Position numbers and translations under genes: made by a program. This document shows, one piece after another, positions 1 through 6,445 of a stretch of DNA of 12,356 nucleotides. The notes under the pieces are model-generated. The model was not told the origin of the DNA. It did no database searches and was given only the letters and a program-made list of their open reading frames with translations. The number at the start of each line of letters is the position of its first letter. Positions within the stretch are counted from its first letter, which is position 1. This DNA is from Akkermansiaceae bacterium (GTDB taxonomy: Bacteria > Verrucomicrobiota > Verrucomicrobiia > Verrucomicrobiales > Akkermansiaceae): NCBI GenBank assembly GCA_023301645.1, contig JALZUH010000155.1, positions 1-12,356 of the forward strand, written 5' to 3'.

Positions 1-16
1 TATGATCCTATACGCA

Positions 17-36
17 TTCCTTCATAAGTGAAGGAG
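17..36 (+). repeat. Stem-loop that covers a strong Shine-Dalgarno sequence
   Basis: The arms TCCTTCA (18-24) and TGAAGGA (29-35) are perfectly complementary around the loop TAAG, and a T17-G36 wobble pair can extend the stem. The 3' arm overlaps AAGGAGG (31-37), the best ribosome-binding sequence in the window, which precedes a GTG at 45. No T-run follows, so an intrinsic terminator is unlikely. It may be a leader structure or the end of an upstream transcript. The pairing is seen directly; any function is inferred. Confidence 0.5.
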
Positions 37-44
37 GAAATAAG

Positions 45-185
45 GTGATTTTCTTTGGAACGAGGCAAGTTCGCTTTGGGGGGCTTATTCTATATAGGGT
101 AGCGGTGGGAATTCATCTCAATCCAATCTATTCTACATCTGCTGCAAGTTACATTTCATATAGGACTCATAGTGAGTTGCCCTAG
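45..185 (+). CDS. Doubtful small ORF, 46 codons, unknown
   Basis: The frame opens at GTG 45, seven bases after a perfect AAGGAGG (31-37), and closes at TAG 183-185, about 60 bases before the next gene. The product would be 46 residues and basic, with a mildly hydrophobic stretch near residues 14-23 (GGLILYRVAV falls in this part). I recognise no domain or motif. The strong ribosome-binding site supports it, although almost no other gene here uses one and it lies inside a hairpin. Against it stand the AT-rich composition, the short length, and several AGG codons. It may simply be an open frame by chance. Confidence 0.2.
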   Translation: MIFFGTRQVRFGGLILYRVAVGIHLNPIYSTSAASYISYRTHSELP

Positions 186-205
186 GCGGTCATTTAATAA
201 AACCG

Positions 206-232
206 TTGACGAGTTAATTGGGAAATTATAAC
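206..232 (+). promoter_or_regulatory. Candidate sigma70-type promoter for the secreted unknown protein
   Basis: TTGACG (206-211, five of six matches to the -35 consensus) is followed after 15 bases by TATAAC (227-232, five of six matches to the -10 consensus). The spacer is shorter than the usual 16-18. The implied start point near 239-240 would leave almost no leader before GTG 240 or ATG 246. Seen by eye only. Confidence 0.4.
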
Positions 233-245
233 TAATAGGGTGAAA

Positions 246-659
246 ATGATTTGCGATTTTAAATATCTATTCCTAGCACTTCCGGTTTTCTTCTGGCCGC
301 TTTATGCCGAGGAGAATGGTCAGTTGCCGCCTACGAAAGAGCCTCTATATACACTAGCAGAACTGAAGCTTTCCAATAGGGGTATCGAGATAATAGAGAA
401 AATAAAAAAGTCGATAGCATCGGGTTATGTGCACCCGAAGCCTCAAGATGACTCTGATCCGATCGAAACGATTGAAGAAGCTTTTGATTTTATGAACATG
501 AGCATTAGTATGGCATACGTTCCCCAAAAATATCTTGAAGACGATGAGGCTTTTTATTTTTCGGGAGGAACTACTTCGGAGGCTGTTCTCGATTTTTCAT
601 CTGGTATAGCAGTGAATAAAAAAGACAGAACAATCACAAGCTGGAAGTCCGCGCCCTGA
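246..659 (+). CDS. Small secreted protein of unknown function
   Basis: I do not recognise this protein. It has an N-terminal hydrophobic segment ending in LYA-EE at about residues 15-22, which reads as a Sec signal peptide and places the mature protein of about 115 residues in the periplasm or outside. The mature part is acidic, with no further membrane segment. A Tyr/Phe-rich, Gly-Gly stretch (EAFYFSGGTT) and a C-terminal beta-like segment ending TITSWK suggest a compact alpha/beta fold, but no catalytic motif is visible. GTG at 240 is in frame, but ATG 246 is preferred because AGGG (237-240) sits at ribosome-binding distance. The coding region is much more AT-rich than the neighbouring purN; hand counts give 20/60 GC at 481-540 against 37/60 at 1921-1980. 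It converges on the spermidine-synthase-like gene. Confidence 0.6.
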   Translation: MICDFKYLFLALPVFFWPLYAEENGQLPPTKEPLYTLAELKLSNRGIEIIEKIKKSIASGYVHPKPQDDSDPIETIEEAFDFMNMSISMAYVPQKYLEDDEAFYFSGGTTSEAVLDFSSGIAVNKKDRTITSWKSAP

Positions 660-710
660 ATATCTATAAATGACCCTGACCTGACTCCGCAAACTAAACA
701 GGTGCATCCG

Positions 711-723
711 TAGCCCTTGGCTA
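711..723. repeat. Short inverted repeat between convergent genes
   Basis: TAGCC (711-715) and GGCTA (719-723) flank the loop CTT in the gap between two convergent genes. The stem is only five pairs and neither side is followed by a T-run, so it is at best a weak transcription end. The rest of 660-748 shows no other structure I can support. Confidence 0.2.
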
Positions 724-748
724 AGGTGACTCAATGTGCCCTCAGAGA

Positions 749-1432
749 CTAATAAGACTTTTTCCTAGCGAGCCAGATGGTGTGGGTGCGGTTCTTTTTG
801 CCCTTATGGGCAGCTGAGACTGCATTCTCACTGACGTCGAAGCCTGCTTTTTTGAGCGTTTTGGTGAATGCCTTGTCGCTACGTGCTGACCAGACGGCGA
901 GGATGCCGCCACCTTTGAGGGCGGATTGGATTTCGCGTAGGCCTTTAATACTGTAGAGGTTGTCGTTATTTTTCCCATGGAAGGCAGAGGGGCCATTGTC
1001 GACATCGAGCAGGATGGCGTGGTAGTCGCCATTGGACTGGCGAATGAGCTTCTGAACAGGCTGGATCTCTACCTTGACTCGCTCGTCGTCGAGGAGGCCG
1101 GGATTGAGATGGGAGAGGTGATTTTTATTCCACTCGACGATGGTGGAGGTGAGCTCGGCGCAGGTGAAGCTGACTTTCTTGCCGGGTAGGGCACGTGTGG
1201 CAGCCGCGAGGGTGTATCCCATCCCTAAGCCTCCTACGAGGATTTTAGGCTGATTGACGGGCTTGAAGGGACTACATGCTAGCTCGGCTAGGGTTTCTTC
1301 CGAGCCGTGAGAGTAGCTGGTCATGAGCTGCTCGCCGTTGGAGCAAATCATAAAGGTGCCGTCGTGCTCGATGAGTTCGAGGGATTCTCCTTCAGGTGTC
1401 TTGGTTTCTGCGATTTTGATGTAGGGTTTCAT
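749..1432 (-). CDS. Spermidine-synthase-like SAM-binding protein
   Basis: This 227-residue Rossmann-type protein resembles the C-terminal, nucleotide-binding half of spermidine synthases. After a short beta-rich N-terminus (residues 1-60) comes the glycine-rich loop GGLGMGYT (67-74), then an acidic residue at the end of the second strand (Glu93, in CAEL). In methyltransferase-like folds that residue binds the ribose of SAM or decarboxylated SAM. The strand carrying LLDVDNGP (141-148) stands where true SpeE has its catalytic Asp segment (DSSDP-like), but the sequence is changed, so aminopropyl transfer is not assured. It could equally be a methyltransferase or an unassigned family member. ATG 1432 is chosen over TTG 1435 directly before it; neither has a Shine-Dalgarno sequence. 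It lies downstream of purN on the same strand, 119 bases away, so co-transcription is possible but not shown. Confidence 0.72.
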   Translation of the reverse strand: MKPYIKIAETKTPEGESLELIEHDGTFMICSNGEQLMTSYSHGSEETLAELACSPFKPVNQPKILVGGLGMGYTLAAATRALPGKKVSFTCAELTSTIVEWNKNHLSHLNPGLLDDERVKVEIQPVQKLIRQSNGDYHAILLDVDNGPSAFHGKNNDNLYSIKGLREIQSALKGGGILAVWSARSDKAFTKTLKKAGFDVSENAVSAAHKGKKNRTHTIWLARKKSY

Positions 1433-1471
1433 CAATGAGTGTAGGTAAGTTTAGAATGCTAGAATAGCAGG

Positions 1472-1524
1472 TGAGGCACTGAATGCCTCAGGTGTGAGGG
1501 AGTCCATAGGTTAAGAACACCTGA
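1472..1524. repeat. Two overlapping, mutually exclusive hairpins between purN and the next gene
   Basis: TGAGGCA (1472-1478) pairs with TGCCTCA (1484-1490) around the loop CTGAA. TCAGGTGT (1488-1495) pairs with ACACCTGA (1517-1524) around a 21-base loop. The two stems share bases 1488-1490, so both cannot form fully. In the direction of transcription (minus strand) they lie after the purN stop and before the next start. No T-run follows on the minus strand, so a classical terminator is not supported. Confidence 0.45.
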
Positions 1525-1551
1525 TGGGCAATAAGAAGAATGAGCTCTTGG

Positions 1552-2151
1552 TTAGGGCTTTATCTCTACAGCGACCTTGCGGATGGCGGCGGGGTAGAGG
1601 CTGTGCTCTTCGACCTGAATGCGCTGGTGGAGGGTGTCGGCCGTGTCATTTGCTAGCACAGGGACTTTCGCCTGTAGGATGATGGGACCGGTGTCCATGC
1701 CTGCGTCGACGTAGTGGACGGTGCAGCCAGATTCGGTGGCTCCGTCATCGACGGCTTGCTGCCATGCTTCGAGGCCGGGATAGGCTGGTAGGATAGAGGG
1801 GTGAATGTTGAGGATGCGATTAGGGTAGAGATCAAGCATGGGTTGCTTGACGAGGCGCATGAATCCAGCAAGGCAGATGATGTCGACGTCGAGGGCTTTG
1901 AGCTTCTCGGCGAGGGCTTGCTGTGACTGGTCGGGAAACTTGGTGGTGAAGCCGCCGCAGTCGATGACTTCGGCGGGGATGCCTGCTTTCTTGGCACGTT
2001 CGAGTATGTAGCCGTCTGGATTGTCACTGAGGACGATGGTGATTTCGGCATTGAGGCTGCCGTCTTCGATGGCGTCGAGAATGGCCTGCATATTGGATCC
2101 TGAGCCTGATCCGAGGATTCCGAGTTTGATGGTGTGATTACCTGCCGACAT
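1552..2151 (-). CDS. purN: Phosphoribosylglycinamide formyltransferase (PurN)
   Basis: PurN transfers the formyl group of 10-formyltetrahydrofolate to GAR, giving FGAR, the third step of cytosolic purine biosynthesis. The 199-residue length is normal for the folate-dependent enzyme. The N-terminal phosphate-binding loop GSGSGSN (14-20) follows the first beta strand. The catalytic triad is intact: Asn115 and His117 in NIHPSILPAYPG, and Asp153 in DAGMDTGP. Each is shifted by nine residues from Asn106, His108 and Asp144 of the E. coli enzyme. LAGFMRLV (94-101) is the usual folate-pocket strand. The ATG at 2151 is used; the nine extra N-terminal residues are a short tail and no Shine-Dalgarno is visible. 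It diverges from the aminopeptidase gene across about 80 bases. No other purine gene is in the window. Confidence 0.96.
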   Translation of the reverse strand: MSAGNHTIKLGILGSGSGSNMQAILDAIEDGSLNAEITIVLSDNPDGYILERAKKAGIPAEVIDCGGFTTKFPDQSQQALAEKLKALDVDIICLAGFMRLVKQPMLDLYPNRILNIHPSILPAYPGLEAWQQAVDDGATESGCTVHYVDAGMDTGPIILQAKVPVLANDTADTLHQRIQVEEHSLYPAAIRKVAVEIKP

Positions 2152-2230
2152 GGTGATTTTATGAACCTATTTGCTGGGTATGCCAATTGAATTCTTGCAT
2201 GTTAAGTTGTGATTTTTCATGCTCATTGTC

Positions 2231-3331
2231 ATGCAAGATCCTCGTTTCTTAGATTTGACCAAGCAGCTCGTTGATTACTCTATTGATCTGAAGAGGGGGG
2301 AGAAGGTGCTGCTGCATTTGGTGGATGTGCCTGATGAGATGGCTATTGCGCTGATCCGACAGGTGCGCGCTAAGAAGGGTATTCCTTTTGTGAAAACTGA
2401 GAGTGGTAGGGTGAACCGTGAAATGCTGGCAGGTGCGAGCGATGATCAGTATAAGCTCATTGCCAAGCATCAGCTTTATGAAATGAAGGATATGGATGCC
2501 TATATCGCGATCCGAGGCTCACATAATATTTGTGAAACGAGTGATGTGTCGGCGGCGATGATGAAGACGGCGATGAGCCATGTCGGTAAGGTGGTGAATC
2601 ATCGCGTGAAGAAGACGAAGTGGTGTGTGCTGCGTTGGCCACATCCGTCGATGGCGCAGCAGGCGGGTATGAGCACGGAGGCATTTGAGGACTTTTACTT
2701 CGATGTCTGTCTGGCGGATTATAAGTCGATGTTACCTGCGATGAATCATTTGAAAAAGCTCATGGAGAAGACCGATGAGGTGCACATTAAGAATGAGGGC
2801 ACAGATTTGAAATTTTCAATTAAGGGTATTCCTGCCGTGGTTTGTGGGGGTAATTATAATATTCCTGATGGAGAGGTCTTTACCGCTCCTGTCAAAAACA
2901 GTGTGGAGGGGTATATTACCCATAATGCTCCTACCGTTTATCAAGGGGTGCCGTTTGATAAGGTTTACCTTGAGTTTAAAAAAGGTAAGATCGTGAAGGC
3001 GGAGGCTGGTAGCCAGACTAAGGAGCTTAATCGTATTCTTGATGCGGATGCTGGGGCTCGCTTTATTGGGGAGTTCGCCTTAGGCTTTCACCCGGGCATT
3101 ATGCAGCCGATGCGCGATATTCTTTTTGATGAGAAAATTGCGGGGTCATTCCACTTTACTCCTGGGCAGGCTTATGAGGAGGCTGATAATGGTAATCGCT
3201 CACAGGTGCACTGGGATATGGTGACGATTCAGCGCAAGGACTACGGTGGTGGTGAAATCTACTTCGATGGTAAGCTCATCAGGGAGAACGGGTTTTTTCT
3301 GGCCAAGAACCTAGCTGGGCTTAATTTCTAA
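2231..3331 (+). CDS. M29 family metalloaminopeptidase
   Basis: A cytosolic dimetal aminopeptidase of the M29 (AmpS/AmpT/PepS) family, which removes N-terminal residues from peptides. The start MQDPR followed by LVDYS and GEKVLL matches the usual beginning of the family, so ATG 2231 (366 residues) is preferred over ATG 2219. Neither has a Shine-Dalgarno sequence. Counting from ATG 2219, the likely metal ligands and catalytic residues are Glu219 (GEVFTAP), Glu285 (IGEFALG), His312 and Tyr319 (FHFTPGQAY), and His331 and Asp333 (VHWDMV). Their spacing fits the shorter, roughly 370-residue branch of the family rather than the longer 410-residue branch. All expected residues are present, so it should be active. 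The physiological substrate cannot be told from sequence. It is followed 59 bases later by the secreted hydrolase on the same strand. Confidence 0.92.
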   Translation: MQDPRFLDLTKQLVDYSIDLKRGEKVLLHLVDVPDEMAIALIRQVRAKKGIPFVKTESGRVNREMLAGASDDQYKLIAKHQLYEMKDMDAYIAIRGSHNICETSDVSAAMMKTAMSHVGKVVNHRVKKTKWCVLRWPHPSMAQQAGMSTEAFEDFYFDVCLADYKSMLPAMNHLKKLMEKTDEVHIKNEGTDLKFSIKGIPAVVCGGNYNIPDGEVFTAPVKNSVEGYITHNAPTVYQGVPFDKVYLEFKKGKIVKAEAGSQTKELNRILDADAGARFIGEFALGFHPGIMQPMRDILFDEKIAGSFHFTPGQAYEEADNGNRSQVHWDMVTIQRKDYGGGEIYFDGKLIRENGFFLAKNLAGLNF

Positions 3332-3390
3332 AGGGGGCTTTGCCTATCGGTAATCTACGCAAATAGGAGAATTCACCTTGCCTTTATCAC

Positions 3391-4899
3391 ATGCTGAGTA
3401 AGAGTTTGGCTATGATGATTAATAGCACTGATGGCATTAACGCTGAGCGCACAAGAGTAGCCGGTATGTTACTGGCTACATCTTTGTTGATGATGTTGGG
3501 CGTGGTGTCGGCACAGAGCTATACGGGTAGTCGTGAGCGTCCTCCGGTGGTTACTCGTGAATTTCGCGGGGCGTGGGTGGCGAGTGTTTATAATATCGAC
3601 TGGCCTAGCCGTAAGGGGCTCTCGGCAAGTTCTCAAAAAAGTGAGCTGCGCGCGCTGCTTGATAAGGCTGCTAGCTTGAAGCTTAACGCAATTATCTTTC
3701 AGGTGCGCCCGCATGGTGATGCTCTTTATTCGTCGAGTATTGAGCCGTGGAGTCCTTGGCTGACTGGGGTCATGGGCCGCTCACCGGGGTATGACCCACT
3801 CGCTTATTGTATTTCTCAGGCACATGCACGCGGGATTGAGGTGCATGCGTGGTTTAATCCATTCCGTGCTCTCTCTAATGCTTCGATGCCGACTGCTCGT
3901 AATCACATCACCCGCACTCACCCGTCGATTATCCGTAATTTCAAAACCTATAAGTGGATGGATCCCGCCGTTGAGTATTCTCGCAAGCGAGCGCTTTCGG
4001 TTATTATGGATGTGACGCGCCGCTATGATGTGGATGGCATTCATATCGATGATTATTTCTATCCTTATCCAGATGTTCAGAAAAACGGGCAGCCGAAGCA
4101 GGTTTTCCCAGATGGTAAAAGCCCTAGCCAGCGTCGTGCTTATGTGGATGGCTTCGTGCAAGATATGTATGCAGCTGTAAAGCAGCTAAAGCCATGGGTT
4201 CGAGTAGGCATTAGCCCCTTTGGTATATGGAAACCCGGCACACCTGCGGGGACGACGGCAACGACGAATGCCTATGAACATCTTGCTGCTGACTCTCGTA
4301 AGTGGCTCAAGAATGGTTGGTGTGATTATCTTTCACCGCAGTTGTATTGGCGCATTAATAGTCCGCAAAGCTTCACCAGACTACTCAGCTGGTGGCGCGA
4401 TCAGGGCAGGCGTCCAGTCTGGCCGGGTATCGCAACTGCGAGAATTGATAGTAGTGATGACCCAGGGAGGCCAGCTTCAGAAATTATTAATCAAGTGAGT
4501 CTGTCACGCAGCATTGGTAGAAACTATGCGGGGCAAGTCCACTGGAGCATGAAGTCACTGCAGCAAAATCGGGGCGGTATTGCCACGAGCCTTGCTAAGG
4601 GTGTGTATGCAGGTGAGGCACTAGTGCCTCCGATGCCATGGCTAAGTAGTGCGAAGCCTCCTACCCCGCGAGCAAGTGCTAAAGGGACTGGCTCAGTTAC
4701 GAAGGTCAGCTGGAGTGCTCTGAGCGGGGTTTCTAAATATGCGGTGCAGGCACGCTATGGTCAGAACTGGTATACGATTAAAGTCGTGCCACGTAATACG
4801 ACAAGTATCAGTCTAGGGGGTAGCCCCGATGCCGTGGCAGTGAGCTCTGTGGATCGATTTGGCACGACTAGCTCTCCGTGTGTGATAGGCAGGCGCTAA
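3391..4899 (+). CDS. Secreted family-10-like glycoside hydrolase (GHL10/DUF187) with Fn3-like tail
   Basis: An exported protein of the GHL10 (YngK/DigH-like) family of (beta/alpha)8-barrel glycoside hydrolases. E. coli DigH, of the same broad family, cleaves denuded peptidoglycan strands, so a cell-wall role is plausible here, though the substrate is not established. A basic N-region and hydrophobic segment end in VSA-Q (cleavage after about residue 41). Family blocks follow in order: EFRGAWVAS (57-65), FQVRPHGDALY (103-113), AWFNPFRA (153-160), DGIHIDDYFYP (215-225, with the acidic pair Asp220-Asp221), GISPFGIW (273-280) and DYLSPQLYW (312-320). Residues about 423-500 form a Fn3-like domain, possibly for binding. 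ATG 3391 is the longest start. ATG 3412 gives a more usual signal peptide and has AAGAG just upstream. An AGGAGA at 3366 is too distant to serve 3391. Confidence 0.92.
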   Translation: MLSKSLAMMINSTDGINAERTRVAGMLLATSLLMMLGVVSAQSYTGSRERPPVVTREFRGAWVASVYNIDWPSRKGLSASSQKSELRALLDKAASLKLNAIIFQVRPHGDALYSSSIEPWSPWLTGVMGRSPGYDPLAYCISQAHARGIEVHAWFNPFRALSNASMPTARNHITRTHPSIIRNFKTYKWMDPAVEYSRKRALSVIMDVTRRYDVDGIHIDDYFYPYPDVQKNGQPKQVFPDGKSPSQRRAYVDGFVQDMYAAVKQLKPWVRVGISPFGIWKPGTPAGTTATTNAYEHLAADSRKWLKNGWCDYLSPQLYWRINSPQSFTRLLSWWRDQGRRPVWPGIATARIDSSDDPGRPASEIINQVSLSRSIGRNYAGQVHWSMKSLQQNRGGIATSLAKGVYAGEALVPPMPWLSSAKPPTPRASAKGTGSVTKVSWSALSGVSKYAVQARYGQNWYTIKVVPRNTTSISLGGSPDAVAVSSVDRFGTTSSPCVIGRR

Positions 4900-4979
4900 G
4901 GTTTGGTGAGTATAGGTGTTGATTAAAAAACAGATATATCCTCTTGCGTATAAAAATGTTCTTGAGCAGCATGCAGCAT

Positions 4980-6278
4980 ATGCGCCTATACAGCACAAAT
5001 AGCCCTGATGAATTTGTAGACTTCGGTGAGGCAGTCTTACGCTCACTTCCCGCAGATAATGGACTTTACATGCCTGAGCATATCACTGCTCTAGGTGAAG
5101 ATTTTTGGAATGATTGGAAGTCAATGAGCTTTCAGGATATGGCATACCAAGTGGTGTCGACTTTATTACAGGGTGCTATTCCCGAGGGTGTATTAAAGGG
5201 CATTATTGCAGATGGATTGAATTTCCCTGCACCTCTTCATCAACTCGACGACCAGCGTTATGTGCTAGAGCTTTTCCACGGGCCTACACTAGCGTTTAAG
5301 GATTTCGGCGCGCGCTTTATGGCAAGAGTCATGGCGTATTTGACCAGAGATGATGAGGACGATCTTACGGTTCTAGTCGCGACTTCGGGTGATACAGGAG
5401 GGGCCGTTGCCAGTGCCTTCCTCAATGTAGAGGGGACTAAAGTGGTTATTCTCTATCCTTCTGGTGGTGTCAGCGATCTTCAAGAGAAGCAACTAACAGC
5501 TCTAGGTGGTAACATCACCGCCCTAGAGGTCGATGGCAGCTTTGATGATTGCCAAGCTATGGTAAAGGCGGCCTTTTTAAATGAAGAGGTGTCTAAGGCA
5601 TGTAATTTAACATCGGCTAACTCGATTAATATTTCCCGACTCATCCCTCAGATGCTCTATTACTTCGAGTCAGCAAGGCAGCTAGATAGGCCTCCTGTCT
5701 TTGTGATCCCGAGTGGTAATTTTGGTAACCTTACAGCACTGCTTTTGGCTAACCGTATGGGGTTAAGTATCGGCAAGATTGTTGCGGCAACGAATGCTAA
5801 TGATGTAGTGCCTGAGTATTTGGAAACTTCGGTTTATCAGCCAAGACCATCTGTGCCGACGATTTCTAATGCGATGGATGTGGCCGCTCCGAGCAATTTC
5901 GCTCGGATGCAGGAGCTCTTTGGTAATGATTGGGAGGCGATGAAGGAAATGGTGAGTGGCTTCTCTGCTAATGATGAAGAAACACGCGAGGGCATGAAGC
6001 AGGTATACGCAAATGACGGTTATGTGATTGATCCTCATGGTGCGATTGGTTGTCTTGCTGCTGATGCCTGGCTGAAGGAGAACCCTGAAGATGTTACTGT
6101 GATACTGGAGACGGCTCACCCTTCTAAGTTTGGTAATACTATTGTTGATGTGCTGGGTAAGGAGGCGCTTGCTATTCCAGATCGTCTCGCTTGCTTAGCC
6201 GGAGAAAAGAAAGAATCTATTCTCATGGCAGCAGATTCAGCTGACTTGCTGGAGTGGCTGCAGCAAAAGTCTAGCTAG
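4980..6278 (+). CDS. thrC: Threonine synthase
   Basis: ThrC converts O-phosphohomoserine to threonine with pyridoxal phosphate, the last step of threonine biosynthesis in the cytosol. The start MRLYSTNSPDEF at ATG 4980 matches the family N-terminus. With that start the PLP-binding lysine in GPTLAFKDFGARF is Lys107, the same number as in E. coli ThrC, and the length is 432 against about 428. Upstream in-frame starts (TTG 4944, ATG 4956, ATG 4971) are therefore disfavoured. ATSGDTGGAVASAF binds the cofactor phosphate, and SANSINISRLIPQ and PSGNFGNLTA are further family blocks. It belongs to the longer, E. coli/yeast-type class. There is no Shine-Dalgarno. It sits 80 bases after the hydrolase gene, with no thrA or thrB nearby, so it is not in a thrABC operon here. 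Confidence 0.97.
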   Translation: MRLYSTNSPDEFVDFGEAVLRSLPADNGLYMPEHITALGEDFWNDWKSMSFQDMAYQVVSTLLQGAIPEGVLKGIIADGLNFPAPLHQLDDQRYVLELFHGPTLAFKDFGARFMARVMAYLTRDDEDDLTVLVATSGDTGGAVASAFLNVEGTKVVILYPSGGVSDLQEKQLTALGGNITALEVDGSFDDCQAMVKAAFLNEEVSKACNLTSANSINISRLIPQMLYYFESARQLDRPPVFVIPSGNFGNLTALLLANRMGLSIGKIVAATNANDVVPEYLETSVYQPRPSVPTISNAMDVAAPSNFARMQELFGNDWEAMKEMVSGFSANDEETREGMKQVYANDGYVIDPHGAIGCLAADAWLKENPEDVTVILETAHPSKFGNTIVDVLGKEALAIPDRLACLAGEKKESILMAADSADLLEWLQQKSS

Positions 6279-6353
6279 ATAGTCAATTTAGAGACATCGA
6301 CGGTAGGCGGTTGTCGCTTAGCTTGTCGTGAAATTGAGGCTTGCTATATTAAG

Positions 6354-6394
6354 CTGTTTCACACTAGTGTGCGGCAGGTTCGTTGTTGAAACAG
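6354..6394. repeat. Inverted repeat CTGTTTCA/TGAAACAG enclosing a 12-base palindrome
   Basis: CTGTTTCA (6354-6361) and TGAAACAG (6387-6394) are perfect 8-base inverted arms about 25 bases apart. Between them, overlapping the left arm, lies the perfect palindrome CACACTAGTGTG (6360-6371). The left arm reads TGTTTCAC (6355-6362), identical to half of the chromosomal parS consensus; the right arm reads TTGAAACA, one base off the other half. The site lies in the thrC-barrel intergenic region. It may be an operator of the barrel gene, a transcription end after thrC, or coincidence. Confidence 0.5.
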
Positions 6395-6445
6395 AGGCTT
6401 TTTGGCGTTTGCAAGTAGCGATAAACACGTATTTTATACACTTAT

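Noticed and set aside
1..27. C-terminal tail of an upstream gene (frame reading YDPIRIPS then TAA)
   Set aside because: Nine codons are too few to tell from chance, and a second frame also reads through to a nearby stop.
742..1189. Open frames on both strands inside the spermidine-synthase-like gene
   Set aside because: They overlap a gene with clear Rossmann motifs and give low-complexity or acidic translations with no motif.
1653..2186. Long minus-strand open frame overlapping purN
   Set aside because: It is the alternate frame of purN; its protein is Ser/Pro-rich without domain structure, while the purN frame has the complete catalytic triad.
4919..4954. TTGATT and TATAAA as a thrC promoter
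   Set aside because: The spacer is 24 bases, too long for a sigma70-type promoter.
4944..4979. N-terminal extension of threonine synthase from TTG 4944
   Set aside because: The family begins at MRLYST, and the ATG 4980 start puts the PLP lysine at position 107 as in E. coli.
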